From: Megasphaera sp050874545
GTDB lineage: Bacteria > Bacillota > Negativicutes > Veillonellales > Megasphaeraceae
NCBI GenBank assembly: GCA_050874545.1
Contig: JBNMKW010000004.1
Coordinates: forward strand, 1 to 64,000
Direction: 5' to 3'
DNA: 64,000 nucleotides
Of this stretch, positions 34,037-42,151 are shown in pieces (position 1 is the stretch's first letter; every line of letters begins with the position of its first letter). The notes under the pieces are model-generated. The model worked only from the letters and a program-made list of their open reading frames with translations. It did not search any database and was not told the origin of the DNA. The translations under genes were made by a program, and so were the position numbers.

Positions 34037-34180
34037 AATATTGCCTCCTTTTGCATACGAAATGTATGTTCCTTGTTCTTATATAGTAATAATTCGACTT
34101 TCTATCATAAATTCCTACTTGCATTTTATAGAATCCTCTAAATCATATATCTCAATTTATCATAAAAGCAGCTGCAGGTG

Positions 34181-34208
34181 TTGTAAAATTTTTCCATTCC
34201 CGTATAAT
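34181..34208 (+). promoter_or_regulatory. promoter of the 34.3 kb secreted-protein gene
   Basis: TTGTAA (34181-34186), 16-base spacer, TATAAT (34203-34208), about 90 bases before the ATG at 34299. Confidence 0.65.
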
Positions 34209-34298
34209 AGAAAAGGTATGTACAGTATGTAATATATTCTGTATGCATCATTCATTTATGGTTAGTAAAGATGGCATCTTGAAAGGAGATTTTGGCTT

Positions 34299-34748
34299 AT
34301 GCTACGAAAAATTACAGCGTTACTCGCCATGCTTACGCTCACAGGATCTATGCTGGTTTCAGCTATGTTCTTTGACGATAATCCCCGTTATATTCAAGTC
34401 GGCCATGACGATACGACAGAATCCTATATTGATACGACTTCCATTCAAAACGTTCGTTATGATCCGCCATATTATATGATTCGCGCAACTGTCATCACCT
34501 ATGATTATACGACAAATACCGCTACCGGGTACGAAAATAATTTTTTCTACAACTTTAAAGGGCAAACTGTAAAAGCACAGACGATTGCAACCTGTGTCTA
34601 TAATGAAGACGGTACGCCGTCTCCCGCTGCACCGATAGCAAATCCAGAAGTAAATCTCTGTGACAGATATTCTGTCAATGGAAAAGCGGCAGACAATGCG
34701 TTCTTTAGCTGTTACAATATGACCTTTTATCATACATTTACCAACTAA
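34299..34748 (+). CDS. small secreted protein of unknown function
   Basis: 149 residues with a clear signal peptide (MLRKITALLAMLTLTGSML, cleavage probably after VSA near 22). The mature part is polar and aromatic: YIQVGHDDTTESYIDTTSIQ, NVRYDPPYYMIRATVITYDY, NNFFYNFKGQTVKAQTIA, with two cysteines after residue 100 that could form a disulfide. I recall similar short exported proteins only from Negativicutes, without assigned role. AAAGGAG precedes the ATG. The pseudo-exonuclease gene follows after 35 bases and may be co-transcribed. Confidence 0.75.
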   Translation: MLRKITALLAMLTLTGSMLVSAMFFDDNPRYIQVGHDDTTESYIDTTSIQNVRYDPPYYMIRATVITYDYTTNTATGYENNFFYNFKGQTVKAQTIATCVYNEDGTPSPAAPIANPEVNLCDRYSVNGKAADNAFFSCYNMTFYHTFTN

Positions 34749-34783
34749 AGGCAACACCATTTTAACATAAAGGATTTGATAGC

Positions 34784-35746
34784 ATGGATTCATTACTTCA
34801 CATCGGCGGTACGCTCGTCGCATTAATATTCTTTGGAGCTGTTATCTACTCACTTACGACTTCCTATCGCAAGCGGCAGCAAAAAGCACAGTACCAAAAA
34901 GACTTGACAGCCAAAAAACACGTACAGGTAAAACAACTGCACCAATACGATGTAACACCACAAAACGGATATTATATGTATCCTATTCCAGATGGAAAAC
35001 AACTGAACCGGTATCCGCAGACATTTACAGCCATATCTGTCACGCTTGCCAGTAAACAGCCTTACTCTATCTGCTTAATTGGATTTGCAGAATTTGAAAA
35101 AGGAGAACTAAAAGATACGCATTATTTCTATGTTCGTCCTCCTGAAGCCATTCACTCGATTAAAAACCATCCTGAATTGACATGGGAAATTCTCAGCAAA
35201 GCCGATGAATTCGGCGAATATTGGAACGCCGGCATGAAAGACTATTTCACGACGCATACGCTGGTAGCTCATCATGCATCTTATGTGTTAGGCTGCGTTG
35301 CCCATGCGCTAAAAATATACGGCATCGATATGCCGCCAGTTCATTATATTGATACGCTGGAAACAGCTAAGACTCTCTATCATTTTTCTTCCAACCAACT
35401 TCCTGTAGTCTGCCAAGAAATGGACATCGAGCTAGATGAAAAAAACACCTTAAGTGCTGCCGCTGCTACCGGCCAATTTCTTATCAAGGCTAAACAAGAC
35501 TATCCCATGTATCTTCCTGCCATCCATTATCTATACAAAGATCCTGCAGAAAAGCAGCAACTGGCAAGTATTATTGCAGCTGTAGAACGGGAAGAATGCA
35601 CACCGGAAGAAATGTTTGCACCCAATCCGGTAAATCAATCCATACTGCAGACACTGCTAGACAAAAAATATATCGAACCGGGAGAAAAAGAAGGCACATA
35701 TTACGCCACCAATGAAGGGCTTGACTTTTCAGAATCTGTCAACTAA
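34784..35746 (+). CDS. membrane-anchored DnaQ/exonuclease-fold protein lacking catalytic residues
   Basis: 320 residues. An N-terminal membrane segment (about 9-27) is followed by a basic stop-transfer (SYRKRQQKAQ), so the rest is cytoplasmic. Residues 80-240 follow the DEDDh exonuclease fold: TFTAISVTL (Exo I), ICLIGFAEFEKGEL and YFYVRPPE, LVAHHASYVLG (Exo II), and KNTLSAAAATGQFL (Exo III). Aligning by eye, the five catalytic residues become Ser85, Thr87, Val168, Lys220 and Ala225, so nuclease activity is unlikely. The last 60 residues resemble a small winged-helix (LLDKKYIEPGEKEGTYYATN). Followed by a terminator. Function unknown; nucleic-acid binding is a guess. Confidence 0.78.
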   Translation: MDSLLHIGGTLVALIFFGAVIYSLTTSYRKRQQKAQYQKDLTAKKHVQVKQLHQYDVTPQNGYYMYPIPDGKQLNRYPQTFTAISVTLASKQPYSICLIGFAEFEKGELKDTHYFYVRPPEAIHSIKNHPELTWEILSKADEFGEYWNAGMKDYFTTHTLVAHHASYVLGCVAHALKIYGIDMPPVHYIDTLETAKTLYHFSSNQLPVVCQEMDIELDEKNTLSAAAATGQFLIKAKQDYPMYLPAIHYLYKDPAEKQQLASIIAAVEREECTPEEMFAPNPVNQSILQTLLDKKYIEPGEKEGTYYATNEGLDFSESVN

Positions 35747-35756
35747 CCGGTTGTAA

Positions 35757-35798
35757 AAAGACAATTGTTACATTTCAGTCACAATTGTCTTTTTTTTA
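35757..35798 (+). terminator. terminator after the pseudo-exonuclease gene
   Basis: AAAGACAATTGT (35757-35768) pairs with ACAATTGTCTTT (35781-35792), followed by a run of T to 35798. Confidence 0.88.
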
Positions 35799-35855
35799 TC
35801 GTTTTATATATCTTCTTCTGCTATCCTATATATAAACATTAAAGGAGGTCATACC

Positions 35856-36410
35856 ATGAAAAAATTCTCACATATGCTTGCCGTCGCAGCGTTAAGCATG
35901 TCTACTGCTGCCTTAGCCACACTATCCGTTGCCGCCTTGACAACACAAAAGCAACCATCGTCCATACAACAGCCAAGCCGTTATGACATGCCAAATTATG
36001 TATTAACAGACAGTGCTTCCTATGCAGTATCCAAAGTGCTGATTGTCAACGGTAAAAAACTGGATGTACAGCCTTTGCAAATGAATACCTGTTTTCTTGT
36101 ACCAGCTCGTGCTGTCAGTGATGCATTGGGATTTACGACACGCTGGGATGCCGCTGAACAAGCTGTAACGATAGTCGGCCCCTACATGAAAACAACGCAG
36201 TATCTAGGCATAGATTTTTCCAGTGCCGTAACAACAATTCCCGGCGCAGTCGGCATGACAGCACCTGCTTCGTTTGGAGCCGCTCCACTATTAGTGAATA
36301 ACACTGCCTATGTACCTGTAGAAATTTTTAAAATTATTCAGGGAAATGATCCTAACACACTCACTATCACTGACAAAACTATTGAATTAAAAACCATCAC
36401 AACCAAATAA
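35856..36410 (+). CDS. exported protein with a copper amine oxidase-like N-terminal (stalk) domain
   Basis: 184 residues. Signal peptide of about 28 residues (MLAVAALSMSTAALATLSVA). The core matches the Cu_amine_oxidN1 repeat (PF07833): VNGKKLDVQPLQMNTCFLVP followed by ARAVSDALGFTTRWDAAEQA, then a second half with VNNTAYVPVEIFKII. This domain is a wall- or envelope-binding module in Firmicutes, not an oxidase. AAAGGAGG precedes the ATG. It stands alone between terminator and rpsD. Confidence 0.82.
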   Translation: MKKFSHMLAVAALSMSTAALATLSVAALTTQKQPSSIQQPSRYDMPNYVLTDSASYAVSKVLIVNGKKLDVQPLQMNTCFLVPARAVSDALGFTTRWDAAEQAVTIVGPYMKTTQYLGIDFSSAVTTIPGAVGMTAPASFGAAPLLVNNTAYVPVEIFKIIQGNDPNTLTITDKTIELKTITTK

Positions 36411-36573
36411 ACCAGCCGTCCCATATAATGTCTACAGTTGTGTTTTTCGTCCGCCTGGCAAACTACCAAATAATTTTGCGGATAGATAATGCATACACTA
36501 TGTTCTCCGTAATATGATATAGATTCACTATTTTCTATTAGACACTATAAGTCGTTCTTTTTCATACTAAACA

Positions 36574-36602
36574 TTGACAATTTCTCCAAATGATGATACT
36601 AT
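36574..36602 (+). promoter_or_regulatory. promoter of rpsD
   Basis: TTGACA (36574-36579, perfect), 17-base spacer, TACTAT (36597-36602), about 48 bases before the rpsD start. Such a short leader argues against a large S4-binding leader RNA here. Confidence 0.82.
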
Positions 36603-36650
36603 TTTGATGTTGCATGTATTTAAAATTTTTTTATATGAGGTGATGTATCA

Positions 36651-37238
36651 ATGGCAACGAGGAGAGAAGCACGTTTTAAGGAATGTCGCCGGTTCGGACT
36701 CAATGTGTACGGACATCCTAAGGCATTAAAACGTGTGAAAAAAGAACAACGTCAGAAGAAAATGTCTGAATATGGCACACAGTTATTGGAAAAACAGAAA
36801 CTTCGCGCATACTACAACTTGCTCGAACGTCAGTTTGTCCGTTATTATGATAAAGCCAAAAAGATGGACGGCGTAACTGGTCAGAACATGTTAAAATTGT
36901 TGGAATGCCGCTTGGATAACTTGGTATACCGTATCGGTTTTGCAAGCTCCATTCGCCAGGCTCGTCAGATGGTTAATCATGGCCACATCTTAGTTAATGG
37001 CAAACGTTGCGACATTCCGTCCGCACACGTAAAAGTTGGTTCTGTTATCGCTTTGAAAGAAGCTTCTCGTTCCAACGAAATGTACAAAAAATCCTTCCAG
37101 GAATTAAAAACATTTGATGTTCCGTACATTGAAAAGAATTTCGACGGCTTCGAAGGCACACTTACACGTATGCCGGAACGTGATGAAATTCCAGTAGAAA
37201 TCAACGAAACACTTATCGTCGAATTGTACTCCAAATAA
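36651..37238 (+). CDS. rpsD: 30S ribosomal protein S4
   Basis: 195 residues. Primary 16S-binding protein of the small subunit. The N-terminus (RREARFKECRRFGLNVYGHP) has only one cysteine, so it is the zinc-free type. KKMSEYGTQLLEKQKLRAYY, the S4 domain LLECRLDNLVYRIGFASSIR and ARQMVNHGHILVNG follow, and the protein ends LIVELYSK. It is monocistronic with its own promoter and terminator, as in B. subtilis, rather than inside the rpsM-rpsK-rpoA operon. Codon use is strongly biased, as expected. Confidence 0.97.
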   Translation: MATRREARFKECRRFGLNVYGHPKALKRVKKEQRQKKMSEYGTQLLEKQKLRAYYNLLERQFVRYYDKAKKMDGVTGQNMLKLLECRLDNLVYRIGFASSIRQARQMVNHGHILVNGKRCDIPSAHVKVGSVIALKEASRSNEMYKKSFQELKTFDVPYIEKNFDGFEGTLTRMPERDEIPVEINETLIVELYSK

Positions 37239-37251
37239 TATTGGAAATTTC

Positions 37252-37284
37252 AAAGGACGTCCCGTATGGGGCGTTCTTTTTTTT
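37252..37284 (+). terminator. terminator after rpsD
   Basis: AAAGGACGTCCC pairs with GGGGCGTTCTTT (two wobble pairs) around GTAT, followed by a long T-run. Confidence 0.88.
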
Positions 37285-37314
37285 TACTTTTTCCCTTTTC
37301 CCTTTGCGGATACT

Positions 37315-37349
37315 AAAAAAGGATGCCTGCATAAGGCATCCTTTTTTTT
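37315..37349. terminator. terminator after the lactate dehydrogenase gene (usable in both directions)
   Basis: AAAAAAGGATGCC (37315-37327) pairs with GGCATCCTTTTTT (37335-37347) around a seven-base loop, 13 bases past the minus-strand dehydrogenase stop. Confidence 0.9.
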
Positions 37350-37361
37350 AGATAGCGAAAA

Positions 37362-38768
37362 TTATTTCTTTTCAAAATCAATTACTTTTCCCGGATTCAG
37401 AATCCAATTCGGGTCGATTGCTTTCTTAATGGTTTTCATCAATTCCAGTTCGACAGGATCGGTGTATTCTTCCATATATGCCAAGCGTTTGAGACCAATC
37501 CCATGTTCTCCCGAAAGGCGGCCGCCCAACCCGTATACGTATTTATATGCCGTAGCACGGAATTCTTTTAACTGTTTTACCCATTCTTCATCGCTCATAT
37601 CACATTTTAAAATTTGGAAATGCAAGTTGCCATCACCGGCATGAGCTAAACAAAATACTCGGAAATCGTATTTTTTGCTTTCTTTTACTAATGTTTGAAT
37701 GCAGTCAGCAATCTTAGTTACTGGTACAACTAAATCTTCCGAAGTAGCTACTTTTGAAAAAACGCGCGTACTTTCCAAGCAGTTACGGCGAACTTTCCAA
37801 ACGCGGTCATCGGCTTCTACTACATCCGTAGCCCCGCATTCTTCACAAATAGCTGCCAATTTTTCCATTTTATCATCTAATTCACCTTCATTAAATGTTT
37901 CAATAGAAATAATATCATAACAGCCGTCTTCATAATGAGGCAAACGCAGTTCACTATAATCGCTGGCACTGCGAACAAAGTTATTATCCATAAATTCAAC
38001 CGATGTAGGATTTAAACCTGCTTTGACTAATTTAGGTACCAATGCCGTTGCCTTTGCCAAATCCGTAAAGACAGCCAATACATCCAAACGGTACGGGCAA
38101 AGCGGCACTAATTTCAACGTCGCTTTAGTAATAATCCCTAAGGTACCTTCTGAACCAATAATCAGCTGATCCAAACAAAAGCCTGTAGAACATTTTTTCA
38201 GCGTAGCTCCCAAATGAGCAATTTTACCAGTCGGCAGTACGACTTCAATAGAATATACTTGGTGGCGTGTCGTGCCATATCGAACAGCTTTATTGCCGCC
38301 GGCATTAGTTGCTAAATTGCCGCCAATCAAGCAGCTGTCTGAACTGCACGGGTCACCGGCGTACATAAGGCCTTTGGAATTTGCCAAATTTTGAATGTCA
38401 ATCGTACGAACACCAGCTTCAACAGTCATATACATACCGTCTTCATTCAATTCCAAAATTTTATTCATTCGTTCCATCAATACTACAATGCCTTCATATG
38501 CAGGAACGGCTCCACAGCTGACACTCGTACCGGCACTGCGCGGTGTAACCGGTACATGATATTGATTGGCTAATTTCATGATCGCTGCTACTTCTTCTGT
38601 ACAGCCCGGCAACACGACTACTTCCGGTGTATGCCAAAATGAAGGAGCCAAACTTTCATCGGATTTATATACATCCAATACATCGGCATCGGTTTTTACA
38701 TTTTTATCACCAACAATATCTTTTAATGCTTGTATTACTTCATCTGTAACTTTATTATAGGGTTTCAT
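37362..38768 (-). CDS. FAD-linked oxidase, probable D-lactate dehydrogenase (GlcD family)
   Basis: Oxidises D-lactate (or glycolate) to the 2-oxo acid, passing electrons to an electron-transfer flavoprotein or the membrane. 468 residues. FAD-binding PCMH domain: EVVVLPGCTEEVAAIMKLAN, VTPRSAGTSVSCGAVP, DPCSSDSCLIGGNLATNAGG and IIGSEGTLGIITKATLKLVP; C-terminal cap FCLAHAGDGNLHFQIL and LSGEHGIGLKR with metal-binding histidines. ATG 38768 has GGAG at a good distance. No glcE, glcF or etfAB lies next to it. Lactate is inferred from the neighbouring racemase and permease genes. Confidence 0.88.
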   Translation of the reverse strand: MKPYNKVTDEVIQALKDIVGDKNVKTDADVLDVYKSDESLAPSFWHTPEVVVLPGCTEEVAAIMKLANQYHVPVTPRSAGTSVSCGAVPAYEGIVVLMERMNKILELNEDGMYMTVEAGVRTIDIQNLANSKGLMYAGDPCSSDSCLIGGNLATNAGGNKAVRYGTTRHQVYSIEVVLPTGKIAHLGATLKKCSTGFCLDQLIIGSEGTLGIITKATLKLVPLCPYRLDVLAVFTDLAKATALVPKLVKAGLNPTSVEFMDNNFVRSASDYSELRLPHYEDGCYDIISIETFNEGELDDKMEKLAAICEECGATDVVEADDRVWKVRRNCLESTRVFSKVATSEDLVVPVTKIADCIQTLVKESKKYDFRVFCLAHAGDGNLHFQILKCDMSDEEWVKQLKEFRATAYKYVYGLGGRLSGEHGIGLKRLAYMEEYTDPVELELMKTIKKAIDPNWILNPGKVIDFEKK

Positions 38769-38805
38769 TATACTTCTCCTCACTAATTCGCAACTTAAGT
38801 TTCTT

Positions 38806-38828
38806 CTAGTGCAACACTAGGTTGCAAC
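38806..38828. promoter_or_regulatory. palindromic operator candidate over the lactate dehydrogenase start site
   Basis: CTAGTG-CAA-CACTAG (38806-38820) is a perfect 15-base inverted repeat, immediately followed by the perfect 8-base palindrome GTTGCAAC (38821-38828). Both lie just downstream of the -10 (38840-38835), covering the expected transcription start. The GntR-family regulator encoded by 40337-41074 is the obvious candidate ligand; the site is not the classical TGGT-N3-ACCA FadR half-site arrangement. Confidence 0.6.
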
Positions 38829-38834
38829 ATAACT

Positions 38835-38863
38835 ATTATAGTACAAATTAAGCGATTTGTCTT
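38835..38863 (-). promoter_or_regulatory. promoter of the lactate dehydrogenase gene
   Basis: Minus strand AAGACA (38863-38858, four of six), 17-base spacer, TATAAT (38840-38835, perfect). Confidence 0.65.
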
Positions 38864-38922
38864 CCCACCTTTTTTTATTTTTTTGCATATGTAGCTTATA
38901 TTTTTTATATTTTTGCATACAG

Positions 38923-38971
38923 AAAAAAGGTAGAACGTATAAACAAAGAAATTATACGTTTTACCTTTTTT
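38923..38971 (-). terminator. terminator after larA
   Basis: A 20-base arm (38923-38942, beginning AAAAAAGGTA) pairs with 38952-38971 through one G-T pair, with a nine-base loop and T-run on the minus strand. It separates larA from the dehydrogenase gene. Confidence 0.9.
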
Positions 38972-38999
38972 CGTATTTCTTTTAATTATTGAAATAAAT

Positions 39000-40298
39000 T
39001 TATTTTAATACAGGGAATGTCGCCGCAGCATGACCCATAATCGTAACTGTATAGTCCTTCTTGCCTTCGCTGGCTAATTCAGCCTGTGCCATGTTCCAAG
39101 CCTCTTCCAATGTCGCTGCCGGAATTTGGCCGCTCTGCCGAATAATGTCAAAATTTTCCGGACGCGTAACGATGTATACCTGTTTCATCGAATTGATAAT
39201 ACAATGTGTCTTAAAAGCAACAAAGGCCGGAATGGAAAAGTCTGCACGCAAGTCTTTTTCAAAGGCACTCATATCACTGCGGAAAAACCAATCTGTAAAA
39301 ATAGCCGGTTCCTTGATGTCCGGGCAATCCAGTGTAAAAATCATAATACCGCCGGGTTTAGTCGCAAATACTGCGTTCATATGGGCTTTCGTACTTTGGT
39401 ACAGATTCATGTCCTTAGGATAGCCACCGGCAGAACCAATCGTTACGTCCGCTTGTTTTTGAATGGTCACGCTGGCAATACGCAGCAAATCTTCGCAGCC
39501 TTTTTTCCATGCTTCATACCAATGACCGCCCACTACTTCGTATAAATCTCCGTCAGCAGTAAACACGGTGTTAACTAAAAATGCTGGATTGAGCAGTGCT
39601 GCGGCCTGACGCATATCATCATGCAGCGGATTATGTTCCAATAAACTCGTTTCACACAGGGGGTTGCAGCCGCCGCCAATTTCATCAGTCAACGCCAAGG
39701 CATGATTGCGCATAATCGTTTCATAACTGGAAATTCCAGGAAGCACGCTTTTGCGGCCGCCACCAAATCCAGCCATCGGGTGGAATGATACGGCACCCGT
39801 TAAAATGACTTTGTCTGCTTCTACAGCGCGTCTGTCCAAGAAAATATCATTTCCATGTGTTGTCGTGCCGACTTTGACTAAATTGGCTTCGTCACGGCAG
39901 TCATGATTGACAATGCGAAGACGCTGAACCATTTCTTTGCCGCAAACGACGACATTTTCTTCCGGTGTATGTGCCCGGTGCGTCCCCTGCGCAGTAATGA
40001 CTGTAATTTGTTCATCTTTTACGCCTATGGCATTGAGTTCTTCTACAATAACAGGCAGCATTTGTGCTGTATGAACGATGCGTGTAATATCACTGACAAC
40101 AATGGCCACCGTATCCGTCGCTTGGATGACTTCCCGAAGCGGCGCACTGCCAATAGGATGACGCAGGGCCTGACGTACGGCTGCCGCTTCATCTTTTACG
40201 GTTTCTACTTGATTACCGTGTAAATCATATAATATATGCGATTCATCCAACGATACTGTTTGGATACCTTTTCCACAAGGGAGAGAAAATGTTTTCAT
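39000..40298 (-). CDS. larA: nickel-dependent lactate racemase (LarA family)
   Basis: Interconverts L- and D-lactate using the nickel-pincer (NPN) cofactor. 432 residues from ATG 40298, with AGGAG eight bases ahead. LarA motifs: VVSDITRIVHT, TAQGTHRAHTPEE (substrate-side histidine), and VSFHPMAGFGGGRKSVLPG, which holds the histidine and the lysine that carries the cofactor thioamide, followed by the ETIMRNH histidine. The larB, larC and larE cofactor genes are not in the window. Position after a GntR regulator and near a D-lactate dehydrogenase and lactate permease supports lactate, though some LarA homologues racemise other 2-hydroxy acids. Confidence 0.9.
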   Translation of the reverse strand: MKTFSLPCGKGIQTVSLDESHILYDLHGNQVETVKDEAAAVRQALRHPIGSAPLREVIQATDTVAIVVSDITRIVHTAQMLPVIVEELNAIGVKDEQITVITAQGTHRAHTPEENVVVCGKEMVQRLRIVNHDCRDEANLVKVGTTTHGNDIFLDRRAVEADKVILTGAVSFHPMAGFGGGRKSVLPGISSYETIMRNHALALTDEIGGGCNPLCETSLLEHNPLHDDMRQAAALLNPAFLVNTVFTADGDLYEVVGGHWYEAWKKGCEDLLRIASVTIQKQADVTIGSAGGYPKDMNLYQSTKAHMNAVFATKPGGIMIFTLDCPDIKEPAIFTDWFFRSDMSAFEKDLRADFSIPAFVAFKTHCIINSMKQVYIVTRPENFDIIRQSGQIPAATLEEAWNMAQAELASEGKKDYTVTIMGHAAATFPVLK

Positions 40299-40336
40299 TT
40301 GGTTAGCTCCTAACTGCATTACATATCAAAAATTTT

Positions 40337-41074
40337 TTAGTCACTCATATGGTGGTCAGGAAATAATTCATGGATTTTACGCGCCGATTCTTCGTCCTGC
40401 TGTATTCCCTTCAATAACGTTTTTTCTGAATTTTCCATATGTTTTTTAGCCACTTTGCGCGCCATAGCACTATTATGCTGCGCAATATTTTCTACCATCT
40501 GGCGATGTTCTTCCCAGGTGGCAGCCAATCGTCCCGGATAATGCATAGAAATAGAACGGAAACGCAGCATTTGTTCTCGCAAATTATGAAGAATATCTAC
40601 TAAGCGTTGATTACGGCTGGCATGATACAATATATCATGAAAGCGAACATCGGCATCAACGATTTTATCAAACTTATCGTTAGCCATGTACTCATTAATT
40701 TCTACTAAAATGCGTTCCAAACATTCTAATTCATCCGGTGTAATTCGTTCTGCTGCTAAACCCGCAGCCAATTCCTCCAAGGCACCTCGGATTTCAAAAA
40801 CTTGAGAAATATCTTTCAAGGATATATCTGCCACATACGTGCCGCGCCGCGGCACCATGACTACAAATCCTTCCAATTCTAATTTACGAATAGCTTCGCG
40901 TATCGGCGTACGGCTCACGCCTAATTCATCTGCCAGCTGGATTTCCATAAGTCGTTCACCCGGTTTTAATACGCCGTCTTTAATGGCCTGCCGCAAAGCC
41001 TCACTAACGACATCCCGCAGCGGTTTATAGGCATCCAGCTGAATAGGTTCTAATTTATATTTCTTATTTTTCAT
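40337..41074 (-). CDS. GntR-family (FadR/FCD subfamily) transcriptional regulator
   Basis: About 245 residues. N-terminal winged helix: LRDVVSEALRQAIKDGVLKP, GERLMEIQLADELGVSRTPI, REAIRKLELEGFV and the wing PRRGTYVAD. C-terminal FCD domain with the metal/ligand residues in DADVRFHDILYHAS, REQMLRFR, EEHRQMVENI and ARKVAKKHMEN. FCD regulators such as LldR respond to organic acids including lactate. It lies 38 bases upstream of larA on the same strand and so probably controls the lactate genes. The start is uncertain: ATG 41074 has a weak ribosome-binding site; TTG 41098 is the alternative. Confidence 0.88.
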   Translation of the reverse strand: MKNKKYKLEPIQLDAYKPLRDVVSEALRQAIKDGVLKPGERLMEIQLADELGVSRTPIREAIRKLELEGFVVMVPRRGTYVADISLKDISQVFEIRGALEELAAGLAAERITPDELECLERILVEINEYMANDKFDKIVDADVRFHDILYHASRNQRLVDILHNLREQMLRFRSISMHYPGRLAATWEEHRQMVENIAQHNSAMARKVAKKHMENSEKTLLKGIQQDEESARKIHELFPDHHMSD

Positions 41075-41081
41075 ACGTTCT

Positions 41082-41939
41082 TCATTCACTCCTGACAAGT
41101 CTGCTTATATATACATCCATGGGCTGGGTACTTGCCTCATCCCGTATTTTATCATACAACTGCTGCCCTTTTTCCTGCGGCGGCACAAGGGCAAAAACCG
41201 TCGGTCCGCTGCCGGCCATCAAGGGACGAAGTCCATGCGCCTGCAAAAGATTGCGGCATGCTTCAATGAGCGGTACATCCGGAATGACTAATTCTTCAAA
41301 TGTATTTCCCATCGCATCTGTCAGCATGGTAAAATCATGCTGTCGCACAGCCTGCACCACTTTTTCTACTGCCACCGGCGTAATCTGTTCGGACTGATCA
41401 AATAACCCGTATGCTTTACCCGTGTAGACAGGCACACGGGGATGAACAATCACTACTTCCCATGCAGGCAGGGACGGCAGTACTTCTAATTGGTCTCCAA
41501 TGCCTTGGCCGCGCCTGCTGCCGCCGCAAATACAAAAGGGAACATCAGCCCCCAGCGATGCACCGATTTGGCACAGCATTTCTTGTGATAAACCCAGCTG
41601 CCATAAGCGATTTAAGCCTCTCAATACAGCTGCACAGTCTGTACTGCCGCCTGCTAATCCGGCAGCAATAGGAATATGTTTTTCTATATGCACATGAGCA
41701 CATCGCCCCTGACTGTACGGCTGCAGTGCTTGATAGGCTTTATAGGCCAAATTAGACTCATCACACGCAAGTCCCGGTACGGAACAGGTCAACAGCCAAT
41801 CGTCTGCTTCTTCCAGCTGGACAATATCATGCAGTGCAATGGATTGAAATACCGTATCGATATCATGATACCCATCATCTCGTTTTCCTGTTATCGCCAA
41901 TGCCAGGTTAATTTTCCCGTAGCCAATTTCCTCTATCAC
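41082..41939 (-). CDS. ispE: 4-diphosphocytidyl-2-C-methyl-D-erythritol kinase
   Basis: GHMP kinase of the non-mevalonate isoprenoid pathway. About 285 residues. N-terminal YGKINLALAITGKRDDGYHD, ATP-loop IPIAAGLAGGSTDCAAVLRG (around 95), ADVPFCICGGSRRGQGIG and C-terminal MAGSGPTVFAL. I start at GTG 41939 with a purine-rich site ahead; the upstream TTG at 41963 is less likely. It is followed by the GntR gene after seven bases, so regulator and ispE may share a transcript. Confidence 0.94.
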   Translation of the reverse strand: MIEEIGYGKINLALAITGKRDDGYHDIDTVFQSIALHDIVQLEEADDWLLTCSVPGLACDESNLAYKAYQALQPYSQGRCAHVHIEKHIPIAAGLAGGSTDCAAVLRGLNRLWQLGLSQEMLCQIGASLGADVPFCICGGSRRGQGIGDQLEVLPSLPAWEVVIVHPRVPVYTGKAYGLFDQSEQITPVAVEKVVQAVRQHDFTMLTDAMGNTFEELVIPDVPLIEACRNLLQAHGLRPLMAGSGPTVFALVPPQEKGQQLYDKIRDEASTQPMDVYISRLVRSE

Positions 41940-41979
41940 ACTGCATCCCCATCCTAAATACAAAATATAGGTTTCTATA

Positions 41980-42007
41980 TTGAATTAAATTTTGCTTATG
42001 TTATAAT
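41980..42007 (+). promoter_or_regulatory. promoter of yitT-like gene
   Basis: TTGAAT (41980-41985), 16-base spacer, TATAAT (42002-42007), giving a leader of about 138 bases. Confidence 0.65.
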
Positions 42008-42019
42008 GATGAAACAACT

Positions 42020-42055
42020 AGGATACTGCGCATCGTTTTCTCTGCTTAGTATCCT
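42020..42055 (+). promoter_or_regulatory. hairpin in the yitT leader
   Basis: AGGATACT (42020-42027) and AGTATCCT (42048-42055) are perfect complements around a 20-base loop, near the expected 5' end of the mRNA. No T-run follows, so it is not a simple terminator; it could protect the mRNA end or be a binding site. Confidence 0.4.
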
Positions 42056-42151
42056 GTCTCAATGCACATAGATACCATTGTGCCAATTTAAATTATACCG
42101 TTTTTTCTTTTATTTTACAATTGTTTCTGTATACTGTAGGAGCAAAGAAAT

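Noticed and set aside
34784..35746. Active DnaQ-type proofreading exonuclease
   Set aside because: All five DEDDh catalytic positions are replaced by non-acidic residues or lysine.
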